From the NCBI RefSeq assembly GCF_000341085.1, contig NZ_ANBA01000004.1:1-64000 (forward strand): 64,000 bases of DNA. Direction: 5' to 3'. Position numbers and translations under genes: made by a program. Origin of the DNA: Nocardiopsis ganjiahuensis DSM 45031. Its GTDB lineage: Bacteria > Actinomycetota > Actinomycetes > Streptosporangiales > Streptosporangiaceae. The notes beneath the pieces are model-generated. The model saw only the letters and a program-made list of their open reading frames with translations, was not told where the DNA came from and did not search any database. This document shows, one piece after another, positions 1 to 8,595 of the stretch. Each line of letters begins with the position of its first letter. Within the stretch, counting starts at the first letter, position 1.

Positions 1-43
1 CCGGCCCGGGTGCGCCGGTCCGGACCGTGCCCGGTAGCGACCG

Positions 44-2029
44 GTGAGCCGCAAGATCCCACTCGCCGAGGGTGAGACCTGCCGCACCGCGTGCGCCCCC
101 GCGGCGCTGCGCGCCGGGGTGGACGAGAACACCGGTGAGCTCCTGTCGGCGCCTGTGCTGGCCAGGCGGGTGGGCTGGGCCACCGACCTGGTGTCCCATA
201 TGGCCTCCTCCCTGCTCAGCGAGCGCTGGAACACCACCGACGTGGACACGCTGGCCGCTGGGGTGGATACGGGAGGCCGCAAGCTTCCGTCGAATGCGTG
301 GATGGCGCTGCGCCGTCTGGGCTGGACCACCGCACCGCCCCAGGGTGTGCGGGTCAACGACCGGATCGTGCGCATGGCCCAGGAGCTAGCCGGGCGCGCT
401 GTGCGGTCGGTGAAGTGGCGCGCTGATGTGGTCGCCGGGGTCCTGGCCACCTGGCCCGCTGATCCGACCAAGCGCACCGAAGCCGAGTGGGAAGCGGTAC
501 GTGCTGCGATACCGGGCGGTGAGTACCTGCCCTCCAGCGTGATCCGCTCCCGTACCCGCCAGATCACCTCGTACCTGCGTAAGCACGAACGTCTCCCGGC
601 TGATGTGTTCGAGCTGGAACCGTCGCCCAGTGTGCCGCGGATGCTGCTGCTGTCCGCCTGTGACGCCCAGCAGGCCACCATCGAACGCTCCGCCACCGAG
701 CCGACCAAGGCCCTGCTGCGGTTGCAGCTCCCCACCCGCCCCGACCCCGCCTCCTACCGGGACTGGACGTGGGTCGCCTGCCCGATCACGTTTCCGCCCA
801 CGATCCCGGCCAACGCCGTGCTCCACCTGCCCGCCCTGCGCAACCTCGGCGGGAAGGTACGCGCCGACTTCGCCTACACCCACCCCGTGCCCAAGGCGTC
901 GGGCTCCGGGCACACCGTGGCCCTGGGCGTGGACTGGGGCCTGAACACCCTGCTCAGCGCGGGCGCGGCCCGACTCCACCACGACGGGCGCATCACCGCG
1001 CTCGGCACGGGCGGGCAGTTCCGAGCCGCCGGGGTGCTCGCCAAGCAGCACCGACTCCGCAAGCAGTCCGAGCGACTGCACGCCAAGACCGACCAGTACA
1101 CACGGCTGGCCGACCCTGCCTTGGAGGGCAAGGTCGCCGTACTCGCCAAAGAGATCGAGCAGGTCTCAAAGCGCCGCTCCACCCTCAACCATGCTTTGGC
1201 CTGGAGCGCTGCCCGCTGGACGGTGGACCAAGCCCTCGCCGCCGGGGCCACGGTCATCTACCTCGAAGACCTGCGATCGATGGAAGCCGGCGGCATGGGC
1301 CGCACGCACAACACCCGCCTGTCCCAGACCGTGCGTGGACGCATCGCGGAGCGCATGCGCCACCTGGCCGCCGAGATCGGCATCGCCGTGGTCACCGTGC
1401 CGCCCACGAACACCTCCAAGCACTGCCCGAACTGCCTGGTCCCACTCAGGCACCGCAAAGCTCCCGACCGCCCCACCGAGCCGGGCTGGAAATGGGCCCT
1501 CTGCCCCAACCCTGAATGCGGGTGGCAGGGCGACCGCGACCAAGGAGCCTGGCGACGCATCGCCGCACGCGGCCTCGCCCACCAGACCACGACCGTCGTG
1601 GACACAACCAGCAGCACCATGGTGATCCGCAAGGTCGTGGACCAGCTCGAAGCCAAGGCCCTCATCAGCACAGCCATCCCGAAAGCCAGCCGCAAAGACC
1701 GGTCCAAGACCGGACCCACCCGGCCCCGAACCAACCGTCCCGCGCCCAGGCGACGCGGGATTCCCTCCCCAACACGGTCTTCGGGTTGTGCTGGCCAGCG
1801 TCCGGAGGGACACGCACCACCGGGCCGGACAGGGCTGCCTCGCGCAGCCCACCGGCACCAGGGTGTGAGAACGATCAGCGCACCCACCACCCGGCCGCAC
1901 CGGGCCAGAGGGGCGGCGCTGGGCGCGGGCTTCCACCTGCACGCCCACGCCACCCCACCGCGGTGGGCAGATCCTCCCTCAGACACCATCAGTCTTACCG
2001 AGGATCACCAAGCAGATCAGAGACGCTAG
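44..2029 (+). CDS. TnpB/Cas12-superfamily RuvC nuclease (transposon-type)
   Basis: RNA-guided-nuclease-type protein of the TnpB (IS200/IS605 OrfB) and Cas12 superfamily. The RuvC-like site can be read in order: D297 in ALGVDWGLNTLL (RuvC-I), E408 in VIYLEDLRSM (RuvC-II) and D499 in GDRDQGAWRRI, which matches the DRDxNAAxNI signature of RuvC-III. A zinc finger (C461, C464, C487, C492) lies between II and III, as the family requires. About 295 residues precede RuvC-I, clearly more than in a typical TnpB of about 400 aa. The last 120 or so residues are Arg/Pro-rich and look like read-through of unconstrained DNA. The GTG start is bounded by an in-frame TAG nine bases upstream. No tnpA-type transposase is visible. 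Nuclease activity and a role in element maintenance are inferred from the family. Confidence 0.85.
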   Translation: MSRKIPLAEGETCRTACAPAALRAGVDENTGELLSAPVLARRVGWATDLVSHMASSLLSERWNTTDVDTLAAGVDTGGRKLPSNAWMALRRLGWTTAPPQGVRVNDRIVRMAQELAGRAVRSVKWRADVVAGVLATWPADPTKRTEAEWEAVRAAIPGGEYLPSSVIRSRTRQITSYLRKHERLPADVFELEPSPSVPRMLLLSACDAQQATIERSATEPTKALLRLQLPTRPDPASYRDWTWVACPITFPPTIPANAVLHLPALRNLGGKVRADFAYTHPVPKASGSGHTVALGVDWGLNTLLSAGAARLHHDGRITALGTGGQFRAAGVLAKQHRLRKQSERLHAKTDQYTRLADPALEGKVAVLAKEIEQVSKRRSTLNHALAWSAARWTVDQALAAGATVIYLEDLRSMEAGGMGRTHNTRLSQTVRGRIAERMRHLAAEIGIAVVTVPPTNTSKHCPNCLVPLRHRKAPDRPTEPGWKWALCPNPECGWQGDRDQGAWRRIAARGLAHQTTTVVDTTSSTMVIRKVVDQLEAKALISTAIPKASRKDRSKTGPTRPRTNRPAPRRRGIPSPTRSSGCAGQRPEGHAPPGRTGLPRAAHRHQGVRTISAPTTRPHRARGAALGAGFHLHAHATPPRWADPPSDTISLTEDHQADQRR

Positions 2030-2105
2030 AGGATCCGACCGACGACCCGTCCCGACCTGGCCGGAAACACGTCCTGGGCCGACCCCGGCCCGCGCGGACA
2101 TGAGG

Positions 2106-2138
2106 AACCCCGGTGCGGCCGTCCTCCGCACCGGGGTT
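2106..2138 (+). terminator. Perfect 13-bp hairpin downstream of the TnpB-like gene
   Basis: AACCCCGGTGCGG (2106-2118) pairs perfectly with CCGCACCGGGGTT (2126-2138) around a 7-nt loop. There is no T tract, which is common for actinobacterial terminators. It lies 77 bp past the stop codon and could equally be the last stem of a TnpB-associated guide RNA. Confidence 0.6.
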
Positions 2139-2410
2139 CGGCGACTCCCGGCACATGCTCGGTTGGTTTCCGTCGCGTCTCGTTGGACGGCCAACCCCCG
2201 CAAACGGTTCGCATTGCGCGCAAGGTTTTTGTCCCGAAGAGGGGAGAAAGATCCCCCACCGCCACGAACCGGTGCTTCGTCGCGCCTCGGAGACCACGGG
2301 CCGCCGGGCCGGCCGGCTCACCGGCGGTCGTGAGCATCAGATCCACTACCCCCGGGTAAGGCTGTGATGCAGACCACATCGACCCTTCCCTCAGTGAGGT
2401 GAAAGCGCCC
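2139..2410. other. Intergenic region upstream of the acyl-CoA dehydrogenase
   Basis: Together with 2030-2105 this makes about 380 bases without a convincing gene. Short open frames here lack ribosome sites and recognisable protein character. Apart from the hairpin at 2106-2138 and a GAGGTG ribosome site at 2395-2400 I see nothing assignable. The promoter of the next gene presumably lies here. Confidence 0.5.
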
Positions 2411-4351
2411 ATGTCGACGGTCGAACCACAGTCCGGGGCCCAACCCGAAGTCGACGAACGCCAGGCCCGCCAGGTGGCGGAGCAGGCCCGTGAGAGCGGG
2501 TGGAGCCGGCCCAGCTTCGCCAAGGAGCTGTACCTGGGCCGCCTGCGCCTGGAGCTGGTCCACCCCTTCCCCCGCCCCGACGAACCCGCCCGCCGGCAGG
2601 GCGAGGCCTTCCTCGCCCGGCTCCGGGAGGTGTGCGAGGGCATCGACCCGCAGCGAATCGAACGCGAGGAACGCATCCCCGACGAGACCATCGCGGCCCT
2701 GCGGGTGATCGGCGCGTTCGGGATGAAGATCCCCACCGAACACGGCGGTCTCGGCCTCACACAGGTCTACTACAACCGTGCCCTGATGCTGGTCGGCTCC
2801 GTCTCACCGGCGATCGGCGCCCTGCTCTCCGCCCACCAGTCCATCGGCGTGCCCCAGCCGGTCTCCATGTTCGGCACCGACGAGCAGAAGCGCGCCTTCC
2901 TCCCCCGCTGCGCCGCCGGCGCCATCAGCGCCTTCCTGCTCACCGAACCCGACGTCGGCAGCGACCCGGCACGGCTGCACTCCACGGCCACGCCCACGGA
3001 GGACGGTTCGGAGTACGTGCTGGACGGGGTCAAGCTGTGGACCACCAACGGCGTGGTCGCCGAGCTCCTCGTGGTGATGGCACGCGTTCCCGAGGGCCCC
3101 GGGCACCGGGGCGGCATCACGGCGTTCGTCGTCGAGGGCGACTCCCCCGGCATCACCGTGGAGCACCGCAACCGCTTCATGGGGCTCAAGGGGCTGGAGA
3201 ACGGGGTCACCCGCCTGCACCGGGTCCGTGTGCCCGCCGCCAACCGGATCGGCGAGGAGGGGCACGGGCTGCGCATCGCCCTGACCACCCTCAACACCGG
3301 GCGGCTCTCCCTGCCGGCCATGTGCGCGGGCGCGGGCAAGTGGGCCACCAAGGTCGCCCGCGAATGGGCGCGTGAACGCGTGCAGTGGGGCCGCCCGGTC
3401 GGCAGGCACGAGGAGGTGGCCAAGAAGCTGTCCTTCATCACCGCCACCGCCTACGCCATGGAGGCCATGCTGGACCTGTCCAGCCAGATGGCCGACGACA
3501 AGCGCCACGACATCCGCATCGAGGCGGCCATCGCCAAGCTGTGGGCGTCGGAGATGGCGTACACCGTCGCCGACGAACTCGTCCAGGTCCGCGGCGGGCG
3601 CGGTTTCGAGACCGCCGACTCCCTGGCCGCGCGCGGCGAACGCGGGGTGCCCGCCGAACAGATGCTCCGTGACCTGCGCATCAACAGAATTTTTGAGGGA
3701 TCGACGGAGATCATGCACCTCCTGATCGCCCGTGAGGCGGTGGACGCGCACCTGTCCGTGGCCGGGGACATCATCGACCCCGACGCCGGCCGCTCCGACA
3801 AGGCGCGCGCCGCCGCCAGGGCGAGCGGGTTCTACGCCCGGTGGCTGCCGACCCTGGTGGTCGGGCAGGGCCAGGTGCCCTCGGCCTTCGCGGAGTTCGG
3901 GCCGCTCGCCCCGCACCTGCGCTTCGTCGAGCGCGCCTCGCGCAAGCTGGCCCGGTCCACGTTCTACGCGATGTCGCGCTGGCAGGGGAGGATGGAGGTC
4001 AAGCAGGGCTTCCTCGGCCGGGTGGTGGACATCGGCGCCGAACTCTTCGCGATGAGCGCCGTGGTGGTCCGCGCCCGCTCCGACGCGGACGCCCACCCCG
4101 AGCGCGGCACCACCCCGCTCGAGCTGGCCGACGTCTTCTGCCACCAGTCCCGGCTGCGGATCGACGCTCTCTTCGAAGGGCTGTGGTCCAACACCGACGA
4201 CCTGGACGGCAAGCTCGCCCGCCGCCTGATGGACGACTCCTACACCTGGTTGGAGGAGGGGGTCATCGACCCGTCGCTGCCCGGGCCGCTGATCGCCCCC
4301 GCCGCCCCCGGGCCGTCCGAGAAGGAGAACCGGCACCGCCGGATGGGGTGA
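2411..4351 (+). CDS. Acyl-CoA dehydrogenase, long (FadE-like) form
   Basis: FAD-dependent acyl-CoA dehydrogenase, which catalyses the first oxidation of fatty acyl-CoA beta-oxidation in the cytoplasm. The flavin-binding signature LLTEPDVGSDPARL is followed by WTTNG. The catalytic base is the Glu of RIFEGSTEIMHLL, at the classical 'YEGT' position. At 646 aa it is much longer than the usual 380-aa enzymes, with about 200 extra residues after the catalytic core, a layout seen in some bacterial FadE proteins. I chose ATG 2411 because GAGGTG sits nine bases upstream; a GTG at 2399 is the alternative. A GC-rich hairpin follows the stop. The substrate chain length cannot be read from sequence. Confidence 0.9.
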   Translation: MSTVEPQSGAQPEVDERQARQVAEQARESGWSRPSFAKELYLGRLRLELVHPFPRPDEPARRQGEAFLARLREVCEGIDPQRIEREERIPDETIAALRVIGAFGMKIPTEHGGLGLTQVYYNRALMLVGSVSPAIGALLSAHQSIGVPQPVSMFGTDEQKRAFLPRCAAGAISAFLLTEPDVGSDPARLHSTATPTEDGSEYVLDGVKLWTTNGVVAELLVVMARVPEGPGHRGGITAFVVEGDSPGITVEHRNRFMGLKGLENGVTRLHRVRVPAANRIGEEGHGLRIALTTLNTGRLSLPAMCAGAGKWATKVAREWARERVQWGRPVGRHEEVAKKLSFITATAYAMEAMLDLSSQMADDKRHDIRIEAAIAKLWASEMAYTVADELVQVRGGRGFETADSLAARGERGVPAEQMLRDLRINRIFEGSTEIMHLLIAREAVDAHLSVAGDIIDPDAGRSDKARAAARASGFYARWLPTLVVGQGQVPSAFAEFGPLAPHLRFVERASRKLARSTFYAMSRWQGRMEVKQGFLGRVVDIGAELFAMSAVVVRARSDADAHPERGTTPLELADVFCHQSRLRIDALFEGLWSNTDDLDGKLARRLMDDSYTWLEEGVIDPSLPGPLIAPAAPGPSEKENRHRRMG

Positions 4352-4358
4352 GACCGGG

Positions 4359-4391
4359 CCGGGGCGGCCGTCTCCGCGAGGACCGCCCCGG
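4359..4391 (+). terminator. GC hairpin after the acyl-CoA dehydrogenase
   Basis: CCGGGGCGG (4359-4367) pairs with CCGCCCCGG (4383-4391) across a 15-nt loop, starting 8 bases past the stop codon. It is a plausible T-tract-less terminator. Confidence 0.5.
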
Positions 4392-4438
4392 AGGTCCGTC
4401 CCCCGGGAAATGTCGTGGGCGGGGGCTACGGTGATCAG

Positions 4439-5671
4439 ATGGCTGCACCGCACCCCCGCCGCGACGCGGAGTTCTCCCTGCCCCAGGCCCGTCGGATCGC
4501 CCTGGCCGCCCAGGGCTTCCAGGACCCCAGGCCCGCCGCCGAACCCACCCTCGCCCACCTGGCGCGCGTCGTGCGCCGGGTGGGCCTGCTGCAGATCGAC
4601 AGCGTGAACGTGCTGGCCCGCAGCCAGTACCTACCGGTCTTCGCGCGGCTGGGCGGCTACTCGACCGCCCTGCTGGACCGGGCCACCACCACCGCCGCGG
4701 GCAACAGCCCGGCCCGGCTGGTCGAGTGCTGGGCGCACGAGGCGAGCCTGGTGCCGCCTGCCACCCACCGCCTCATGCGGTACCGGATGGAACGCAACCG
4801 CGCCCAGGAGCACGTGGGGTGGATGAACGGCATCCGGGAGAAGAGCCCCGAGCTGGTCAAGGCGGTGCACGAGGAGGTGGCCCGGATCGGCCCGGCGACC
4901 GCCCGAGAGGTCGAGGCCGCCCTGGCCCACGACGTGCCGCGCGCCAAGGACCACTGGGGCTGGAACTGGTCCGAGGTCAAGAAGTGCCTGGAGTACCTGT
5001 TCTGGATCGGCGACCTCACCTCCAACGGCCGCAACACCCAGTTCGAGCGCCGCTACGACCTTCCCGAGCGCGTCCTGCCCGCCGACGTCCACGCGCTGCC
5101 GCACCCCACCCCGGAGGAGGCCCACCGCGAGCTGGTGGCCGTGGCCGCCCGCGCCCACGGGATCGCCACCGAACCCGACCTGCGCGACTACTTCCGGCTC
5201 AAGGGCAGCGAGTCCAGAGCCGCCGTCGCCGACCTCGTGGACTCCGGTGAGCTGGTCCCGGTCACGGTGCGCGGCTGGGACCGCCCCGCCTACCTGCACA
5301 AGGACGCCCGCGTCCCGCGCAAGGTGGACGCCCGGGCCCTGCTGAGCCCCTTCGACTCCCTGGTGTGGACCCGCGACCGCGCCGAGGAGCTGTTCGGCTT
5401 CCGGTACCGCCTGGAGATCTACGTGCCCGCCGCCAAACGCGTGCACGGCTACTACGTGCTGCCGTTCCTGCTCGGCGAGGACCTGGTCGCCCGCGTCGAC
5501 CTGAAGGCCGACCGCGCCTCGGGCACCCTGCTGGCCCGCCGGGTCACCCTGGAGGAGGACGCCCCCGCCGACACCGTGCCCGAACTGGTGGAGCAGTTGG
5601 AGGAGATGGCCGCCTGGCTCGGCCTGGAGAACGGAGTGGCCGGCGAAGGGCTGACCGACCCTGTCCGCTGA
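4439..5671 (+). CDS. YcaQ/AlkX-like winged-helix DNA glycosylase
   Basis: Member of the HTH_42/YcaQ family. Characterised members (AlkZ, YcaQ/AlkX) are DNA glycosylases that excise alkylated or crosslinked bases. The N-terminal motif [17 protein letters not shown] carries the Q-I-D triad corresponding to the catalytic QxD of YcaQ-type enzymes. The later stretch [19 protein letters not shown] is the second strongly conserved block. The length of about 410 aa fits the family. ATG 4439 gives [19 protein letters not shown], the usual kind of N-terminus; a GTG at 4415 in the same frame cannot be excluded. The gene stands alone between a terminator and the convergent toxin gene, and its stop is only four bases from that gene's end. 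Confidence 0.85.
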   Translation: MAAPHPRRDAEFSLPQARRIALAAQGFQDPRPAAEPTLAHLARVVRRVGLLQIDSVNVLARSQYLPVFARLGGYSTALLDRATTTAAGNSPARLVECWAHEASLVPPATHRLMRYRMERNRAQEHVGWMNGIREKSPELVKAVHEEVARIGPATAREVEAALAHDVPRAKDHWGWNWSEVKKCLEYLFWIGDLTSNGRNTQFERRYDLPERVLPADVHALPHPTPEEAHRELVAVAARAHGIATEPDLRDYFRLKGSESRAAVADLVDSGELVPVTVRGWDRPAYLHKDARVPRKVDARALLSPFDSLVWTRDRAEELFGFRYRLEIYVPAAKRVHGYYVLPFLLGEDLVARVDLKADRASGTLLARRVTLEEDAPADTVPELVEQLEEMAAWLGLENGVAGEGLTDPVR

Positions 5672-5675
5672 CGCC

Positions 5676-6212
5676 TCACTCCCCGCGGGTGAGGTCCATG
5701 ATCTCGTCGGTGGTCATCCCGGTGTCGCTCTTCCCTCGCAGCCGTTCGACAAGGTTTTGTCCTCGGGAAGCCTCTCCGGGCAACGGGGTGAACCCCTCCA
5801 TCGCGGCGGCCGCACGCAGGTTCTTGTCGAACACCGCACATGAAGTACAGCTCGGGTCAGCCGACCGGACGGCTTTCGCGGAGGCGAGCTGCACCGCGCC
5901 GTACGCTCTCAGACCGTGCACCGCCGTCAGCCGGACTGCTTCCTCGAGGATCTCGGCCGTGATCCTGACAGCGGAGAAACGTCGCTCCTCACCGGGCGTA
6001 CCGAAGTAGTCGGCCTCGAAGTCAGCAATCAGGATCCGGGTGTCCTCAACACCCAGTTCCCCCATCCGGTGCTTGCGCCAAAGGGCGGCTGGAAGCTCAA
6101 CCCTGGTCATCTGTGATACCACCAGAGGACCCGCCAAGTCACGGACCTCGCTACTGGCGTGTTCATCCGCGTAGAGCTTGACCACAGCGGATGTGTCAGC
6201 GAAAACGCTCAT
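5676..6212 (-). CDS. PIN-domain (VapC-like) toxin with one altered acidic residue
   Basis: PIN-domain ribonuclease-type toxin of 178 aa. Conserved acids are visible at D6 (FADTSAVVKLY), E39 (TRVELPAAL) and D129 (AVFDKNLRAA). The third Asp expected in the helix 'LRAYDAVQLASA' is Gly105 here (codon GGC), which would weaken Mg2+ binding. A longer reading from 6398 exists, but its N-terminal part is the antitoxin gene in another frame. ATG 6212 gives the canonical PIN start and overlaps the antitoxin gene by 17 bases, so the two are translationally coupled. It may be a weakened toxin or an RNA-binding derivative. Confidence 0.85.
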   Translation of the reverse strand: MSVFADTSAVVKLYADEHASSEVRDLAGPLVVSQMTRVELPAALWRKHRMGELGVEDTRILIADFEADYFGTPGEERRFSAVRITAEILEEAVRLTAVHGLRAYGAVQLASAKAVRSADPSCTSCAVFDKNLRAAAAMEGFTPLPGEASRGQNLVERLRGKSDTGMTTDEIMDLTRGE

Positions 6213-6504
6213 CGCGCCCTTCCGCCACAAGATCCTCCAACGGAGTTCCCCCTGCTGCCGCGCGGCGGGCCTTCTCGACGGCCTCACGGCTCGGTCGGGA
6301 ACGCGGGGCCCCGGAGACATCCAGCAGCCCGGCCTGCGCGAGTTTGGCCCGGACGGCTTGGGCCTCGTCACTCTCCAGGTCAGGATCGGTAGCCGCACGC
6401 ATCACTCGGGTGACGTACTCGTTCAGACTGACACCGCGTCGTTCCGCCGAGCACTTGACTCTGTGCATCAGCTCTTCTTCTGTTCTCCACGTCATCTGGC
6501 TCAT
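6196..6504 (-). CDS. Ribbon-helix-helix antitoxin
   Basis: Small antitoxin of 102 aa. The N-terminal half (TWRTEEELMHRVKCSAERRG then VSLNEYVTRVMRAA) has the strand-helix-helix pattern of Arc/MetJ-type DNA-binding antitoxins. The charged C-terminal half should wrap the PIN toxin. It is the first gene of the two-gene operon and overlaps the toxin by 17 bases. The promoter immediately upstream places the transcription start at or next to the ATG, so the mRNA is probably leaderless. A repeated TGCATGC element inside that promoter is the likely autorepression site. Confidence 0.85.
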   Translation of the reverse strand: MSQMTWRTEEELMHRVKCSAERRGVSLNEYVTRVMRAATDPDLESDEAQAVRAKLAQAGLLDVSGAPRSRPSREAVEKARRAAAGGTPLEDLVAEGRDERFR

Positions 6505-6507
6505 GAC

Positions 6508-6539
6508 TGCATGCTAGATGCATGCATGCCTGCTATCAA
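6508..6539 (-). promoter_or_regulatory. Promoter and likely operator of the toxin-antitoxin operon
   Basis: On the minus strand TTGATA (6539-6534) is followed by a 17-bp spacer and TAGCAT (6516-6511), and the ATG begins six bases later. TGCATGC repeats (6508-6514 and 6519-6529) overlap the spacer and -10. This is the expected position for a ribbon-helix-helix autorepressor. Confidence 0.65.
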
Positions 6540-6566
6540 AGGTCTTTTCCGAATCGGATACGAGAG

Positions 6567-6600
6567 CGGGCCGCGCACCCTGGTGCCGGTGCGCGGCCCG
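6567..6600 (-). terminator. 13-bp hairpin terminator of the thiolase gene
   Basis: CGGGCCGCGCACC (6567-6579) pairs perfectly with GGTGCGCGGCCCG (6588-6600) over an 8-nt loop, 17 bases past the thiolase stop. It separates that transcript from the toxin-antitoxin promoter. Confidence 0.7.
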
Positions 6601-6617
6601 TCGTGTTCGTGCCTGGG

Positions 6618-7760
6618 TCAGACGCGTTCGATGATGGTGACGTTGGCCTGGCCGCCGCCCTCGCACATGGTCTGGAGGCCGTAGCGGCCGCCGGTGCGCT
6701 GCAGCTCGTTGACCAGCTTGGTCATCAGAACGGAGCCGGTGGCGCCCAGGGGGTGGCCCAGGGCGATGGCACCGCCGTTCGGGTTGACCTTGGCCGGGTC
6801 GGCGCCGAGCTCGTCGATCCAGGACATCGGGACCGGGGCGAAGGCCTCGTTGATCTCGGTGACGTCGATGTCGTCGATGCTCAGACCGGCCTTCTCCAGG
6901 GCGATCTTGGTCGCCGGGATCGGCGCGGTGAGCATGTAGACCGGGTCGTCGCCGACCAGCGACAGCTGGACGATGCGGGCCAGCGGGGTCAGGTTGTGCC
7001 GCTCGACGGCCTTCTCGGAGGCGATGAGCAGCGCCCCGGCGCCCACGGAGATCTGGCTGGCGACCGCGGCCGTGAGCTCCCAGTCCTCACGCAGCGGCTT
7101 GAGCCCGGCCATCTTCTCCATGGTGGTGTCGGGGCGGATGCCCTCGTCCTTGGCCACCCCGGCGATCGGAGCGATCTGGGAGTCGAAGTAACCGGCCTCC
7201 TGGGCGGCGGCGGCGCGCTTGTGGCTCTCCAGCGCGAACTCCTCCAGCTGCTCGCGCTTGTAGCCCCACTTCTCACACATGAGCTGGGCGCCGCGGAACT
7301 GGGAGATCTCCTGGAAGCCGTACCGCTCGATCCAGCCCTCGCCGTACAGCGGGAGGTCGTTGTCGATGGCGAACTGGACGTTGGCGCCCATGGGGACCAT
7401 GCCCATGTTCTCCACGCCGGTCGCCACGACCAGGTCCTGGGTGCCGGACATGACGCCCTGGGCGGCGAAGTGGATGGACTGCTGCGAGGAGCCGCACTGG
7501 CGGTCGATGGTCACCCCGGGCACGGTCTCGGGCAGACCGGCGGACAGCCACGCGGTGCGGGCCAGGTCCAGGGCCTGCGGACCGGCCTGGCTGACCACGC
7601 CCATGATGACGTCCTCGACCGCACCGGGGTCGACCCCGGTGCGCTCGACGAGCTCCTTGAGGACGTGCGCCCCCAGGTCCGCCGGGTGCACGGCGGCCAG
7701 GGCGCCCTTCTTCGTGCCGACGGGGGTGCGTACCGCACCGACGATGTAGGCCTCAGCCAC
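6618..7760 (-). CDS. Acetyl-CoA acyltransferase (thiolase)
   Basis: Thiolase of 380 aa, catalysing the thiolytic or condensing step between 3-ketoacyl-CoA and acetyl-CoA. All active-site motifs are present: the nucleophile Cys in TIDRQCGSSQQSIHF, the His in GGAIALGHPLGATG and the second Cys in QTMCEGGGQANVTI. I chose GTG 7760 (VAEAYIVGAVRTPVG) because GGAGG lies six bases upstream and because the thiolase fold begins exactly there; the longer upstream reading is unrelated sequence. A palindrome 35 bp upstream (7795-7813) also precedes the acyl-CoA dehydrogenase at 11027, so the two are probably co-regulated in fatty acid degradation. Confidence 0.93.
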   Translation of the reverse strand: MAEAYIVGAVRTPVGTKKGALAAVHPADLGAHVLKELVERTGVDPGAVEDVIMGVVSQAGPQALDLARTAWLSAGLPETVPGVTIDRQCGSSQQSIHFAAQGVMSGTQDLVVATGVENMGMVPMGANVQFAIDNDLPLYGEGWIERYGFQEISQFRGAQLMCEKWGYKREQLEEFALESHKRAAAAQEAGYFDSQIAPIAGVAKDEGIRPDTTMEKMAGLKPLREDWELTAAVASQISVGAGALLIASEKAVERHNLTPLARIVQLSLVGDDPVYMLTAPIPATKIALEKAGLSIDDIDVTEINEAFAPVPMSWIDELGADPAKVNPNGGAIALGHPLGATGSVLMTKLVNELQRTGGRYGLQTMCEGGGQANVTIIERV

Positions 7761-7794
7761 TGGGTCCTCCAAGGGGCGTGGAATGTGACGTCTG

Positions 7795-7813
7795 AACCGA
7801 ACTGTATTCGGTT
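7795..7813. promoter_or_regulatory. Palindromic operator shared with the 11-kb acyl-CoA dehydrogenase
   Basis: AACCGAACTGTATTCGGTT: 7-bp inverted arms (AACCGAA/TTCGGTT) around a 5-bp spacer, 35 bp upstream of the thiolase start. The same arms and spacing recur at 10961-10979. The shape fits a dimeric TetR- or GntR-type repressor; no such regulator is encoded in the window. Confidence 0.75.
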
Positions 7814-7947
7814 TTGGGTTCCTGGCAAGACCCCGCCCCCCGTTTTCCCGGTTCCCGCCCAGCTCAGCAACCGAAGGTCGGTGCTGTCGGCTAGAGTTCC
7901 GAGCCTTCCGGAAGACGGACCACAGTGACGAAGAGAGGCGAGCGACC

Positions 7948-8595
7948 GTGGGCGCCAAGGCCAGCATGCTCCTCCGTTCCGACGGCGACACCACCGCTGC
8001 CCTGCGGCACGCGATGGACGTCCTGCCCCAGGGCTCGGCCGATCTGGTCCGGAGCACCTTCCCGGACCGGGTCGGGGAGCCCGAACCGGTGGGGGCCGGG
8101 TCGCTGGACGGGGTCGGCTACCCGCCCGAGGGAATCACCTACGCCGCCCGCTTCCCGGGGCTGGAGATCGTCTGCGCCCAGGACCTGTTCCTGCCGGGGT
8201 CGAAGCTGCCTCCGCACCTGGTGACGGCGGGCCGGGGCCGCCGCGTCGTCTCGCTCTGCGTGCACAGCGTGGTGGATCTGCTGGCCTTCGCGGTCTGGGA
8301 CGACGGCCGACTGGTGCGCTCGCTCAGTGTCTGCCCCGAAGACGGGGTCACCGAGGACATCGGGGAGCCGCTGCCCTGCGAAGCCCCCTACTGGGCGGGC
8401 GAACGCCGCCTCGAACCCGGGTTCCCCGGCGGAGCGCCCTACCCGTTGCCCTTCCATCCCCTGGAGATGGCCCGGGACGTGGCGGAGGCACTGCTCGGCT
8501 TCTGGTTCGAGGGCCTTCCGCCCGGGGACGGCTTCGCACCGGAACGGGTCGCTCTGGACGGTTTCCGCACCTCCTCCTGTCCCCGGCCGCGCTAG
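7948..8595 (+). CDS. DUF6928 family protein
   Basis: Cytoplasmic protein of 215 aa that I recognise as the actinobacterial DUF6928 family. The typical blocks are MGAKASMLLRSDGD at the start, PPEGITYAARFPGLEIVC, GRRVVSLCVHSVVDLLAFAVW, and PYWAGE followed by PYPLPFHPLEMA. Function is unknown. The GTG start has a GAGG ribosome site. It is divergent from the thiolase gene across the operator. Its stop codon is the TAG inside a CTAG that forms the left edge of the inverted-repeat element at 8592-8750, so the last few residues (TSSCPRPR) are close to the insertion point. Confidence 0.8.
   Translation: MGAKASMLLRSDGDTTAALRHAMDVLPQGSADLVRSTFPDRVGEPEPVGAGSLDGVGYPPEGITYAARFPGLEIVCAQDLFLPGSKLPPHLVTAGRGRRVVSLCVHSVVDLLAFAVWDDGRLVRSLSVCPEDGVTEDIGEPLPCEAPYWAGERRLEPGFPGGAPYPLPFHPLEMARDVAEALLGFWFEGLPPGDGFAPERVALDGFRTSSCPRPR

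Noticed and set aside
5676-6398. Longer start for the PIN toxin
   Set aside because: Residues before MSVFADTSAVV are the antitoxin gene read in another frame and lack PIN features.
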